Shown one piece after another: positions 44,071 to 53,250 of a DNA stretch of 64,000 nt. This stretch comes from Rhizobiaceae bacterium (lineage in GTDB: Bacteria > Pseudomonadota > Alphaproteobacteria > Rhizobiales > Rhizobiaceae). The notes beneath the pieces are model-generated. The model had not been told where the DNA came from. It ran no database searches and was given only the letters and a program-made list of their open reading frames with translations. Both the position numbers and the translations under genes were made by a program. How positions within the stretch are numbered: the first letter of the stretch is position 1; every line of letters begins with the position of its first letter. The stretch is taken from assembly GCA_029212415.1 (NCBI GenBank), contig JARGOF010000009.1, positions 106,066 to 170,065 on the forward strand, written 5' to 3'.

Positions 44071-45006
44071 TCAGGTTCCTGCCTGCAAACGTTTGGTTCT
44101 CAGCCGGGGATCAACCCAGCCATACAAGAGATCGACAATGAGATTGGCGAGCACCATGGTGAAGCCGACAAACAGCAGGATCACCTGGACCACGGCCAGA
44201 TCACGGTTGGCGACGGCAGTAACCAGAAGCCGGCCAACGCCCGGCCAGGAAAATACGCTCTCGACAACCACCGCACCGGCAACCAGTGAGCCGACCATGA
44301 AACCGACGATGGTCAGTGTGGGAATTGCGGCGTTCGGCAGGGCATGAGCGACCACCACATCACGCCAGACAAGCCCCTTGGCCGATGCCGTTCTGATATA
44401 GGGTTGCCCCAGCACTTCCAGCATTGCGGATCGGGTGAAGCGGGCAATGACCGCGGCGCCGATCATGCCCATCGTGAAGATCGGCAGCACTGCATGCAAC
44501 CAGGTGTCTGAGCCACCGGACGGCAGCCAGCCAAGTTTGACGGCAAAGATCATCGCCAGGACCAGACCAAGCACGAAACTGGGTACGGTGAAACCGAACA
44601 CTGATAGAGTCATGATAAGACGATCAATGGCCGTATTGCGGTGCAGAGCTGCATAAACCCCTGCAGGAAGCCCGATCAGAACCTTCAGGAACAGGGCGGG
44701 AATCGTGATCGCCAGTGTCAGCGGAATGCGTTCGCCGACAACCTCCAGGGCGGAGCGACCGTCGCGCATGGAATTGCCGAGATCACCGTGAAATATGGCG
44801 TTGAAATACTTCAGATATTGCACCCATATCGGCTGATCGAGGCCCCAGGCATGGCGGAACGCCTTGAAGGCTTCGGGTGGGGCTTCCGGCCCCAGAATAA
44901 TGATCGCCGGGTCACCCGACAGGCGCAGGATCACGAAGGCGATCGAGACAATGAGTGAGACAGTCACCAACGCGCGGGCAATCCGCAACAGGGCGTAACG
45001 CAGCAT
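44071..45006 (-). CDS. dipeptide-type ABC transporter permease (DppB/OppB-like), second importer
   Basis: A 311-residue permease. It begins LLRIARALVTVSLIVSIAFVILRL, and the EAA loop GQPYIRTASAKGLVWRDVVVAHALPNAAIPT is present. It is flanked by 4-base gaps to the ATPase and DppC genes, showing tight packing in the operon. Confidence 0.9.
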   Translation of the reverse strand: MLRYALLRIARALVTVSLIVSIAFVILRLSGDPAIIILGPEAPPEAFKAFRHAWGLDQPIWVQYLKYFNAIFHGDLGNSMRDGRSALEVVGERIPLTLAITIPALFLKVLIGLPAGVYAALHRNTAIDRLIMTLSVFGFTVPSFVLGLVLAMIFAVKLGWLPSGGSDTWLHAVLPIFTMGMIGAAVIARFTRSAMLEVLGQPYIRTASAKGLVWRDVVVAHALPNAAIPTLTIVGFMVGSLVAGAVVVESVFSWPGVGRLLVTAVANRDLAVVQVILLFVGFTMVLANLIVDLLYGWVDPRLRTKRLQAGT

Positions 45007-45010
45007 GGGA

Positions 45011-46012
45011 TTACTCCGCGGCTAGTGGCGCTGATTGCGCCGTCTGGTGAATGGCGTGGCAGGCAACCAGGTGGTCACCGTCTCCGCTGAGCAGGGGCGT
45101 ATCCAGTCTGCATTGGGCCATGGCCAGAGGGCAGCGGGTATGGAAGGCGCAACCGGGTGGCACATCAACCGGGCTGGGCGGATCGCCCTCAAGCACGATG
45201 CGCTCGCGGCGGCCTCGATTGCGCGGGGTGGGGATGGCCGAGATCAAGGCCTTCGTATAGGGATGCTGGGCGCGCTTGAACACGGCTTCCGGCGCACCCG
45301 TCTCGACGATTTTACCCAGATACATGACTGCAACGCGATCAGACATCTGGCGCACGACTTTCAGGTCATGGCTGATGAACAGGGCTGCAAACCCGGTTTG
45401 TTCACGCAGGTCATCCAGCAGGTTGAGCACCTGGGCCTGAATGGACACATCAAGCGCCGATACCGGTTCATCGCACACCAGCAGATCAGGGCTGAGCGCC
45501 AGCGCCCTGGCGATAACGACGCGCTGGCGTTGCCCACCGGACAATTCATGAGGAAAACGTCCGGCCATATCGGCGCGCAGGCCAACGGAATCCATCAGCG
45601 ACAGGGCGCGCTCATGGCGCTGCCTGGCCGTCATGAGCGGTTCATGGATGGCAAAGGGTTCGCCAATCTGGTCGCTGATGGTCAGTCGGCGGTCGAGCGC
45701 GCCCAGCGTGTCCTGATAGACCATCTGCATGCGTCTGCGCATCGCGCGCCAATCGCTGTCATGACGCGCGGTAACTGGCTGGCCGTCAAAGGCAACCGAA
45801 CCGGCAGTCAGCGGTATGTGCCCCATCACCAGCCTGGCGGTGGTCGATTTTCCACAACCCGATTCGCCAACAAGACCCAGCGTTTCGCCTCTCTTGATGT
45901 CGAAGGTTAATCCGTCCACGGCCTTGAGCAGGGCATCGCGCCCAAAAAAGCCGCCAGGGACACGAACCTGATAATGTCGTTTGATATCGCGGACGCTCAG
46001 CAACGGTCTCAT
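45011..46012 (-). CDS. dipeptide-type ABC transporter ATPase (DppF/OppF-like), second importer
   Basis: A 333-residue ATPase. Walker A is GESGCGKST, signature LSGGQRQR, Walker B DLLVCDEPVSALDVS, H-loop FISHDLKV. The C-terminal Cys segment CAFHTRCPLAMAQC is typical of Opp/Dpp ATPases. Its ATG overlaps the DppD-like stop by 4 bases. Confidence 0.93.
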   Translation of the reverse strand: MRPLLSVRDIKRHYQVRVPGGFFGRDALLKAVDGLTFDIKRGETLGLVGESGCGKSTTARLVMGHIPLTAGSVAFDGQPVTARHDSDWRAMRRRMQMVYQDTLGALDRRLTISDQIGEPFAIHEPLMTARQRHERALSLMDSVGLRADMAGRFPHELSGGQRQRVVIARALALSPDLLVCDEPVSALDVSIQAQVLNLLDDLREQTGFAALFISHDLKVVRQMSDRVAVMYLGKIVETGAPEAVFKRAQHPYTKALISAIPTPRNRGRRERIVLEGDPPSPVDVPPGCAFHTRCPLAMAQCRLDTPLLSGDGDHLVACHAIHQTAQSAPLAAE

Positions 46013-47040
46013 GCCGGTTCCAATTCAGCTGTCAGGGATTGGCGCGCTGGCGCCTTTGATTTTTCGACACGCAACGGTCCTGAATGGATGCAGGCCACGC
46101 TATGACCTGCAGCAGGACCAACTGGCAGCAAGGCAGGAAGCGCCACATCGCACAGCGGTGTCGCATGGGTGCAGCGGGGTGCGAAACTGCATCCGGGCGG
46201 CAATTGGTCTGGTGGCGGTACGGTTCCGGGAATGGAGGCAAGCCTGCGCTTTGGCCCTTCCAGATCGGGCAGGGCGGCAATCAGTCCGCGCGTATAGGGA
46301 TGGGTGGGGTTGTCAAAAATAGCATCGGTGCGCGCTGTCTCGATGACGCGGCCGCAATACATGACGGCCACGCGCTCTGCCATATCGGCCACGACGCCCA
46401 GATCATGCGATATCAAGACCAGGGCCATGCCGTTTTCGCGGCTCAATTCGCGCAACAGGTCCAGTATCTGTGCCTGGATTGTTGCATCAAGCGCTGTTGT
46501 CGGCTCGTCGGCTATGAGAATATCAGGCTCTCCGGCCAGAGCCATCGCAATCATGATACGCTGGTTCATGCCGCCGGACATTTCATGGGGGTATTCATTG
46601 AGACGCTGGCGGGCATTGGCGATGCCGACGCGGTCCAACAGGCGCATCGTCTCCGCCGAGGCCTGTTCGCCCATCATGCCGCGATGCAGGCGCAGCGACT
46701 CGCCCAATTGATGTCCGATGCGGTGAACGGGATTGAGTGAACTCGATGGATCCTGAAAAATCATGGCGATCTTGCCACCGCGCAGGCTTGAAAGTTGTTT
46801 CTCGGACGCGCCAATCAGTTCTGTGCCTGCCAGTTTGACAGAGCCGGACAATGTGGCGCGTTTGCCCAGGAGGCCAAGCGCTGCCAGCCAGGTGATGGAT
46901 TTTCCGCAACCCGATTCACCCACCACACCAATTGTTTCACCGACGGCTATATCCAGTGACACCCCATGCAGAGCTCGGACAAATTGCCTGCCCTGATCAA
47001 AATCGACGGTCAGGTCACGGATTGAAAGCTGGGTTTCCAT
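46009..47040 (-). CDS. dipeptide-type ABC transporter ATPase (DppD/OppD-like), second importer
   Basis: A 343-residue ATPase. Walker [10 protein letters not shown], signature MSGGMNQR (Asn in place of the usual Arg), Walker [17 protein letters not shown]-loop LISHDLGV, and C-terminal CSFAPRCTHATPLC. I chose ATG 47040 because sequence before it has no family similarity and the hairpin at 47089-47116 lies upstream. It follows the binding-protein gene. Confidence 0.92.
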   Translation of the reverse strand: METQLSIRDLTVDFDQGRQFVRALHGVSLDIAVGETIGVVGESGCGKSITWLAALGLLGKRATLSGSVKLAGTELIGASEKQLSSLRGGKIAMIFQDPSSSLNPVHRIGHQLGESLRLHRGMMGEQASAETMRLLDRVGIANARQRLNEYPHEMSGGMNQRIMIAMALAGEPDILIADEPTTALDATIQAQILDLLRELSRENGMALVLISHDLGVVADMAERVAVMYCGRVIETARTDAIFDNPTHPYTRGLIAALPDLEGPKRRLASIPGTVPPPDQLPPGCSFAPRCTHATPLCDVALPALLPVGPAAGHSVACIHSGPLRVEKSKAPARQSLTAELEPA

Positions 47041-47088
47041 GCGGTCTCCATCTTGCGTTGGCTTTGTTGCATACACTTGAAAAAGCGA

Positions 47089-47116
47089 GCCGGGGCACGG
47101 GATGGTGTGCCCCGGC
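47089..47116 (-). terminator. intrinsic terminator/attenuator between binding-protein gene and DppD-like gene
   Basis: The arms GCCGGGGCAC and GTGCCCCGGC form a perfect 10-bp GC-rich stem with an 8-base loop, 16 bases after the binding-protein stop. On the transcribed strand it is followed by TCGCTTTTTC, a real U-tract. It likely ends most transcripts after the binding-protein gene, lowering expression of the ATPases and permeases. Confidence 0.85.
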
Positions 47117-47132
47117 CGCATTGCGATTGGAC

Positions 47133-48791
47133 CTAGTTGGCTGGTGTTGAGATCATGAAGTTCTCAGGCCGGAAATCCATCGACTGCAGGCCAGACCACA
47201 TCCAGTCGATATCCTTGCGTTTGCCATAGAAAATGGCGCTCTGGTGCAGGACCGTGAAGGCCGGGTCTTCGCGTTCGGCAATTTCCAGCATACGGCGGAA
47301 AGCAGCGCGGCGTTGCTGCAGATCGGTGGAGGTTTCGAGCTTGATGCAAAGCGCATTGAACTCTTCATTGGTCCATTCACCGACCTGCTGCTGCTGGCCG
47401 TTCTGGCAGTGCTGATTGACGATCGAGGCCACCGGGTCAGGGAAGGGTGCGGAGTTCGACCAGTCGCGCACCATGCGTGGTCCGCTCGTATTGTCGAAGA
47501 TCTGCTGCCAGTTCTCCTTCATCTCGATCTGGATGTTCAGGCCGATTTGTCGGAAGGATTCCGCGTTGATCTGCGCTGTGGAGACCTGATTTGTATAATA
47601 GTTGTTGAGCACGCGCATGGTGATCGGTTCGCCGTTATAACCCGATTCCTCGACCAGTTTGCGTGCCAGATCCATGTCGTATTCCGGCACTTTCCAGTCT
47701 GCAAGATACATGTCGCTGTAATATTCCCACTGCAGTCCGGCAGGAACCTGTGTGCGACCACCCCAGAGCACTTCGACGATGGTGTCACGGTCGATGGCAT
47801 GGGTCATGGCCTGGCGGATCTTGGCGTTTTTCATCGGTCCGGTGTTCTTGTCGAATACCATCAGACGGTGATTGGTGATCGGCCCGCCAACGACTTCGAA
47901 ATTGGCGTTGGATTCCACAGTGGCAATCTGGTCGGGAGGCACATCGGTGATGAAATCATATTCGCCGGAAAGCAGGCCGTTGACGCGACTGGCAACTTCA
48001 GGAACCACAACGAAACGCAGGTTTTTGACCGGCGGCTTGCCACCCCAGTAATCTTCATGGGCTTCCAGAACCAGAACATTGTCCGGTTTGAAATCAACCA
48101 CCTTATAGGGGCCTGTGCCGACGGGTTTGCGGGCAAAGTCAAGCCAGCTATCGGCTTCCTGATAGGCGCGCTTGGACAGAATTTCTGCGCCGTAGCGGGA
48201 GATACGCCCTTCAAGTGTCGGGTCGGCAACAGTGGAAATGAATCGCACTGTCATGTCGTCCACTTTTTCAACGCGGTCAAGATTGGGCCAGGCGCGGTTG
48301 GCGACAGCGGCAACTTCTGCCGGCGGTACCTTGCCTTCGGTTGCAGTGCTTGCAGTCGCAGTGAACAGCGTTTTGCCGTCGGCACGGGCGGCTTCCTGTT
48401 CAGGCAGTTGACCAAAGCGTTCCTTGGAAAAGGTGAAAACCACATCGTCGGCTGTCATCACATCGCCATTGTGAAACTTGACGCCGGGACGCAGCGTCAG
48501 TTCGACGGTTTTGTCGTCTATGCGTTTCCAACTGGTGGCCAGGCCGGGTTTCTGGGGCAGGTCCTTCTTCTGGCGGTCGTAGTCGATCAGGGTTTCAAAA
48601 ATGGAGTAGAAGACCCGGGCGCCGACATTGGATTGTTCGCGCAGGACGTCGAGTGCCCCTGCATTGACGATTTGCTGAACGGCGACCGTGATGTCAGGCC
48701 TGTCCTGTGAGAATGCCGGCGCGGTGAATGTTGCTGCGGCCAGAAATGTGGCGCCCACCAACATTGCGGCGTGCTTGCGAATAAGTGTCAT
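47133..48791 (-). CDS. ABC transporter substrate-binding protein, family 5, second importer
   Basis: A 552-residue periplasmic receptor with a signal peptide (MTLIRKHAAMLVGATFLAAA, ending near AFSQ). The family 5 signature is in VELTLRPGVKFHNGDVMTADDVVFTFSKE, and the second lobe has NAKIRQAMTHAIDRDTIVEVLWGG. It is the first gene of a complete SBP-D-F-B-C importer operon. The divergent TIM-barrel gene and the nearby sugar-acid enzymes hint at a carbohydrate-derived ligand rather than a peptide, which is inference. Confidence 0.9.
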   Translation of the reverse strand: MTLIRKHAAMLVGATFLAAATFTAPAFSQDRPDITVAVQQIVNAGALDVLREQSNVGARVFYSIFETLIDYDRQKKDLPQKPGLATSWKRIDDKTVELTLRPGVKFHNGDVMTADDVVFTFSKERFGQLPEQEAARADGKTLFTATASTATEGKVPPAEVAAVANRAWPNLDRVEKVDDMTVRFISTVADPTLEGRISRYGAEILSKRAYQEADSWLDFARKPVGTGPYKVVDFKPDNVLVLEAHEDYWGGKPPVKNLRFVVVPEVASRVNGLLSGEYDFITDVPPDQIATVESNANFEVVGGPITNHRLMVFDKNTGPMKNAKIRQAMTHAIDRDTIVEVLWGGRTQVPAGLQWEYYSDMYLADWKVPEYDMDLARKLVEESGYNGEPITMRVLNNYYTNQVSTAQINAESFRQIGLNIQIEMKENWQQIFDNTSGPRMVRDWSNSAPFPDPVASIVNQHCQNGQQQQVGEWTNEEFNALCIKLETSTDLQQRRAAFRRMLEIAEREDPAFTVLHQSAIFYGKRKDIDWMWSGLQSMDFRPENFMISTPAN

Positions 48792-49145
48792 GATCCGTCC
48801 TTCGAGGGCTCGATTGCAAAGATTTCATGCGAGAAACCGATTGGTTCCGCGCTGCACAATGCTAGTCCCGCGAATGTGACGCCCGGATATAGGGAATGTG
48901 AATTTTTGTTGACACACTTGAGCAAATACTCGCCATGCGACCACCGTGCAAAAGCCTTCAATTATGCCTTGCAGGCCTGCAGTTTCGTGTCACATCACTG
49001 AGATCATATTGAAATGATCCTGTCACAGGACCAAGCGTATGGTCTGCCTCGTTTGCTGCAGATTTGAGCCCTTGCCATCGCGGATCGAAGGGTGATGGAC
49101 GACCAGATCGCGGCGACATCCAAAGGACTTAACGAGGAACAGAAA
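48792..49145. other. divergent regulatory region with palindromes
   Basis: About 350 bases between the divergent importer and TIM-barrel genes. It contains a perfect 12-bp palindrome TGCAGGCCTGCA at 48970-48981, a GATCAT-N6-ATGATC inverted repeat at 49002-49019, and TCCTGT-C-ACAGGA at 49018-49030. The last two adjoin and could form a regulator binding region. No gene is seen. Confidence 0.45.
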
Positions 49146-49964
49146 ATGAGCGAACTTCCTATTGTCGGCGCCGCTATGTCGCTTGACGACTATGAAAACC
49201 ATCGTGATCTGATGCGTGAAAAACCGCGGGATCTGGAACTGCAGAGCTTTCATACGGCCGATGTTCTCAACAGCGATTGGCAACCGCTTGCTGACCGGGC
49301 AAAAAAACTGCTGGACGGTCATTCCGGCCGTATCGGCATCCACGGACCTTTCTGGGGTTTCAACATCGGGTCCCATGACTGTGATATTCGAGCCGTCATT
49401 CGCCGCCGCATGATGCAGGGCCTGGACGTCTGCGCTGCCATTGGTGCAGACCAGATGGTCATTCATTCGCCCTATACGACCTGGGATTACAACAATCTTG
49501 ATCTCTATCCCGATGCGCGGTCATCCGTGGTCGAGCGCACCCATGATACGCTGGACGAGGTGGTCAAACGAACCGAGGACATGGGCTGTGTGCTGGTTAT
49601 CGAGAACATCGAAGACAAGGATCCAGCCGTGCGTGTCGCGCTCGCCGAGAGTTTCAACTCACCGGCTGTTGCTGTCTCCATCGACACGGGACACGCCCAT
49701 TATGCGCATGGTTCGACCGGTGCGCCTCCTGTTGATTATTACGTGACCGCGGCAGGTAACCGTCTGCAGCACATTCATCTGCAGGATGCGGATGGATATG
49801 CCGACAGGCATTGGGCGCTGGGTGAGGGGACTGTGCGCTGGCAGGCCGTTTTCCGTGCCTTGGCAAAACTCGAAAGCAATCCGCGCCTCATTATCGAGTT
49901 GCGTGACAAAGCGGGTATACCGGCATCGATTGCTCATCTGAAAGCCCTGGGCATCGCCCAATAG
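49146..49964 (+). CDS. sugar phosphate isomerase/epimerase-like TIM-barrel protein
   Basis: A 272-residue AP-endonuclease-2/xylose-isomerase-like TIM barrel. The metal-ligand pattern is scattered: HGPFWGF, ADQMVIHSPY, VLVIENIEDKD with Glu, VSIDTGHAHYA with Asp and His, HIHLQDADG with His, and the final IIELRD Glu. These are typical of inosose dehydratase, isomerase or epimerase members. GAGGA precedes ATG 49146. It is divergent from the second ABC importer, suggesting that it acts on the imported solute. Reaction not assignable. Confidence 0.82.
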   Translation: MSELPIVGAAMSLDDYENHRDLMREKPRDLELQSFHTADVLNSDWQPLADRAKKLLDGHSGRIGIHGPFWGFNIGSHDCDIRAVIRRRMMQGLDVCAAIGADQMVIHSPYTTWDYNNLDLYPDARSSVVERTHDTLDEVVKRTEDMGCVLVIENIEDKDPAVRVALAESFNSPAVAVSIDTGHAHYAHGSTGAPPVDYYVTAAGNRLQHIHLQDADGYADRHWALGEGTVRWQAVFRALAKLESNPRLIIELRDKAGIPASIAHLKALGIAQ

Positions 49965-49975
49965 GAAACGCATTG

Positions 49976-50005
49976 ATCCATTCGCACAGGGTTGTGCGAA
50001 TGGAT
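49976..50005. terminator. bidirectional hairpin between convergent genes
   Basis: The arms ATCCATTCGCACA and TGTGCGAATGGAT are perfect 13-bp complements with a 4-base loop (GGGT). The stem starts 12 bases after the TIM-barrel stop and 4 bases after the DUF1513 gene stop on the other strand. The position serves both genes; strong U-tracts are lacking on either side. Confidence 0.75.
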
Positions 50006-50008
50006 ACT

Positions 50009-51115
50009 CTATCCCGATAGGTTGAGCAGATGGTTGTCCCAACCGTATGGACCGGTGCTCGACGCCTCGGTTTGCGCATCAAAAAGCGTTCCGTTTCCGG
50101 TGGATGCCACGAAGTGGCCCCGGTTCACCGTGAGGCCGCAGACATTGGCCAGATCGCGCTGAAGAATGATGTTTCCGCTCTGGCCGTCCAGCACCATCAT
50201 CGTGTTGCCACGGGGGGAGGTGACAGCGAAGGTTCCGTTTTGCGGGTTTGCGGTAATGGATCCCACATAGTTCCGCAGCGTCTTCAAATGTGCGGGGTCG
50301 GTCTGGAAAAGCCGCACAGGTTTGCCGGGTTGGGCATGGCCAAACAGGGGCGGTTGCTCGCGTGGTGATCCCTCATGCTGGCAGGCGAAATAGACACCGC
50401 CGGCGCCATCGCAGTCGAGATGGCGAATGGACAATTGATGCAGGGATGGCGGCAGGACCTGTTTTTCTGTCAGAGTGCCGTGAACACTGTCCACGAAACA
50501 CAGGCACGGCTCCATTGTTGCAAGATTGAGCTTGGCCCGGCCGAAGTCCGGGTGGGTTTCAATGCCGCCATTGGCGATGGCAAGCGTCCGTCCGTCTGCC
50601 AGCATCATCAGGTCATGGGGCCCGATACCGCCGGAGGGAAATTCGCCAATTTTGCTGAAGTGGTGCCCGACGTCGTAGACGCCGATCATGCCATTTGCAT
50701 TGGCAAAATCATTCTCTGTCGCATAGAGCAATCTGCCGTCGGCAGAGAACACGCCATGGCCAAAATAATGGCGGTCGGGTGCGGCCTGAATGCTCTGTGG
50801 TGGTCTATTCTCTCTCACGTTGAAGGCAGCGGCAATGGTGCCGGGTCGCCGGGAGAAGACCACGGCATTGCCGGTTTCCCGGTGGCAGACGATGTCGTGG
50901 CCGCGAACCGGCAGTGCGTGCTGCATGACGATGCGGCCATCTTCGGCCATCAACGCAAAGCCGTAGCCGCCTGAGCGGTCCCGGTAGGCGGCCGCAAACA
51001 GGGCCTCGCTTCGATTGATCTGACTGGCCTGTGCAGGCGCCAATGACGCAATGAAAGAAACACCGGCAGCTGTCAGAAAATCACGTCGCGAAATGAGGTT
51101 TCTGGCCACACTCAA
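50009..51115 (-). CDS. DUF1513 protein, Tat-exported beta-propeller-like
   Basis: A 368-residue DUF1513-family protein. The N-terminus has a twin-arginine signal, ISRRDFLTAAGVSFIASLAP, followed by ASQ. The mature part contains repeating short beta-strand segments, for example HGVFSADGRLLYATENDF and GPHDLMMLADGRTLAIANGG, consistent with a propeller fold. DUF1513 genes normally sit with imelysin-type genes in iron-uptake loci. Here the imelysin gene directly precedes it, overlapping by 4 bases. Function is probably periplasmic iron handling, inferred from association. Confidence 0.87.
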   Translation of the reverse strand: MSVARNLISRRDFLTAAGVSFIASLAPAQASQINRSEALFAAAYRDRSGGYGFALMAEDGRIVMQHALPVRGHDIVCHRETGNAVVFSRRPGTIAAAFNVRENRPPQSIQAAPDRHYFGHGVFSADGRLLYATENDFANANGMIGVYDVGHHFSKIGEFPSGGIGPHDLMMLADGRTLAIANGGIETHPDFGRAKLNLATMEPCLCFVDSVHGTLTEKQVLPPSLHQLSIRHLDCDGAGGVYFACQHEGSPREQPPLFGHAQPGKPVRLFQTDPAHLKTLRNYVGSITANPQNGTFAVTSPRGNTMMVLDGQSGNIILQRDLANVCGLTVNRGHFVASTGNGTLFDAQTEASSTGPYGWDNHLLNLSG

Positions 51116-52212
51116 TCCCCGTCCAGACTGGAGAAGTTGGACGTCAGGCCGAGCGCTCCGGTCATGTCCATGCCGAAATTGTCACCCAGTCCGCGCACAA
51201 CGGTTCTGACATAGGCAAGTTTCGAACGTTGCGGCGGATCGGCCAGAATGTCGGCAATCGGACCACTCAGCCTATCGAGCGCAGCACCGCCATGATGGAA
51301 GCCAAAACCGATGGCATCATCAATCCAGCCGGAGCCTTCGGGCAAGAGGCTTGCAAGGTTTGAGACCTTGTAAAATCGTTCGAAACCGGAAAAGCCCGCC
51401 TGCAACAGGGAAAGCGTATTGTCAGAGCGCCGGAACAGGGCCTGTCGTGACCGGTCATTGTCGGGTGTTTCGCCAAAAAAAGCCGCCATTTCGACCGTGT
51501 CGTAGTAGGCAAGACCATTGGCAAAGAGGCTGACCAGCGTGCTCAGGGCTTCGCTGCTGTCGCGGAAGTGCAGATGGTCGGGATCGGGGTTCTGCCATTG
51601 CGCTGCAAAGCCCTCCTTGGCCTGCCATTCGGTCAGTAAATCTTTTGAAATCCTGTTGATATTTGCACTGATGGCGCGCCCGTAACCACACCGAAAACTC
51701 TGGGTTTCCTGCGCCAACGTCTCGGCCCCGGTGCCAAACAGCACAAATTCCAGAGCGGCCAACCCTTGGGTGGCAACACTCTTTTTTGCCAGGCTTTCGG
51801 GTTCCAGTGCCGTTGGGTCTTTGGTCACGAGCAGAGCCTGCACCTGCCGCAGTCCAATGCCGCGTCGATCCGGCCAGAACAACAGGCGTTCAAGCCGATT
51901 GTCTTCCAGAATGGGCCCGATGCGAATGATGCTGATGGACGACCAGGCCAATATGATGGCGTCGAAATCATTGCGGGCCTGTTGCAGTTGTCCGGAGGAT
52001 GGCGTGACGCAAAGACCCTCCATGGTGTTTGCAAGCTGCGCTGCGGCAGCGTTGAATTCTTGATGTGCCGGGACAATGAATTGCGTCACCGCGTTGCGCA
52101 CAACGTCAGGAGGGTTCGCTGTTTTTGCCTTTGCCGATGACAGGACGGGCAGCAAGGAGCAGAGCATGACAAGGCAGGCGGCGAGGGCGGGCAGACGTCG
52201 ATATGTCATCAT
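51112..52212 (-). CDS. imelysin-family (ICMP-like) periplasmic protein
   Basis: A 366-residue exported protein with a signal peptide (about residues 1-27, ending at SSAKA). It resembles the imelysin-like type found next to DUF1513, with blocks RIGPILEDNRLERLLFWPDRRG and QGLAALEFVLFG. The GxHxxE motif of classical imelysins is replaced by GLAALE, so it is the second-type paralogue of these loci. In related genomes it occurs with a first imelysin and a di-heme peroxidase; neither is in this window. Role likely in periplasmic iron uptake. Confidence 0.85.
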   Translation of the reverse strand: MMTYRRLPALAACLVMLCSLLPVLSSAKAKTANPPDVVRNAVTQFIVPAHQEFNAAAAQLANTMEGLCVTPSSGQLQQARNDFDAIILAWSSISIIRIGPILEDNRLERLLFWPDRRGIGLRQVQALLVTKDPTALEPESLAKKSVATQGLAALEFVLFGTGAETLAQETQSFRCGYGRAISANINRISKDLLTEWQAKEGFAAQWQNPDPDHLHFRDSSEALSTLVSLFANGLAYYDTVEMAAFFGETPDNDRSRQALFRRSDNTLSLLQAGFSGFERFYKVSNLASLLPEGSGWIDDAIGFGFHHGGAALDRLSGPIADILADPPQRSKLAYVRTVVRGLGDNFGMDMTGALGLTSNFSSLDGD

Positions 52213-52267
52213 TGGATTGTGCTCGGTTCATTGTGTTGGATTTCACGATCAGGTCATCATGCCCCGA

Positions 52268-53230
52268 TCACGCTTGCAACCCTTTGGGGATCACTTCATA
52301 TCCCGACGCTTCCGGTTCATCATCGACAATTTCCGCCGGAAATCCCTGTGCCAGGACCTTGCAGCCCGTGGCATCTTCCAGTCGCCGGATGATGTCGGGG
52401 GAGAATGCGCGGGATCCAAAGCGTTCTTCGCCATCCTTGAAAATGTCGATCATCAGCGGGTTGATTTCCAACGGCACATTGAAACGATCAGCAACCTGCT
52501 GGAAAAGGCCGATATCCTTCGAGACAAGATCCATGGTGAAGTTGATGTCACGCGAACCGTTGAGGATGACCTGGCTTTCGGTTTCATGCACGAAGGAATT
52601 GCCGGAGGAAATTCTGATCGCCTCATAGGTCGTGTTCATGTCCATTCCGGCAGCCTTTGAGGTGACCAGCGCCTCGCTCAATGTCAGCAGGTTGGCGGTT
52701 GCCAGATAATTGGTCACCACCTTGAGCACCGACGCCGAACCAAGCGGCCCCGTATGGAGAATGCGTCGGCCCATCGCTTTGAGAATCGGCAAGATCCGCT
52801 CAAATGTGGGACGATCGCATCCGGCAAATATGGCAATATTGCCGGTGGCAGCGCGATGGCAGCCGCCGGACACCGGGCAATCGACCGGCGCGCCGCCGGC
52901 GGCACTGACCAGGGCGCCAAGGCGGGTCACTTCCGCTTGGTCCGTCGTCGACATTTCTGCCCAGATCTTGCCTGTGCTCATGCCCGCTAGCAGCCCGTCT
53001 TCGGCTTCCATGACGGTTGCGGAAGCCGCCGGATTGGGAAGGCATGTGATGACCATGTCGCACTGTTCGGCCATTTGCCTGGGGCTGTCTGCCCAATGGG
53101 CACCCTGGTCAAGAAAGGGACGGGCGAGAGACCTGTCCAGGTCCCGCACCGTGACCTCATGTCCATTGCGCAAAAGACTGCCAGCCAGTTTGCCACCGAC
53201 ATTCCCAAGGCCGATAAAACCGATTTTCAT
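52268..53230 (-). CDS. beta-hydroxyacid dehydrogenase (3-hydroxyisobutyrate/tartronate semialdehyde reductase family)
   Basis: A 320-residue NAD(P)-dependent enzyme. The dinucleotide motif is IGFIGLGNVGGKLA, the substrate loop DCPVSGGCHRAATG, and the catalytic Lys lies in SVLKVVTNYLATANL. Family members reduce or oxidise 3-hydroxyacids, including tartronate semialdehyde from sugar-acid breakdown. It is the third gene in the run GMC oxidoreductase, enolase-family enzyme, dehydrogenase, which favours a sugar-acid role. A C-terminal extension of about 25 residues is beyond the usual family length. Confidence 0.87.
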   Translation of the reverse strand: MKIGFIGLGNVGGKLAGSLLRNGHEVTVRDLDRSLARPFLDQGAHWADSPRQMAEQCDMVITCLPNPAASATVMEAEDGLLAGMSTGKIWAEMSTTDQAEVTRLGALVSAAGGAPVDCPVSGGCHRAATGNIAIFAGCDRPTFERILPILKAMGRRILHTGPLGSASVLKVVTNYLATANLLTLSEALVTSKAAGMDMNTTYEAIRISSGNSFVHETESQVILNGSRDINFTMDLVSKDIGLFQQVADRFNVPLEINPLMIDIFKDGEERFGSRAFSPDIIRRLEDATGCKVLAQGFPAEIVDDEPEASGYEVIPKGLQA

Positions 53231-53250
53231 GATTATCTCCTCTGTGAGGC

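Noticed and set aside
47244..48710. 488-codon open frame on the plus strand
   Set aside because: Exactly antisense to the family 5 substrate-binding protein gene, which has a signal peptide and family motifs; the frame is a by-product of its codon bias.
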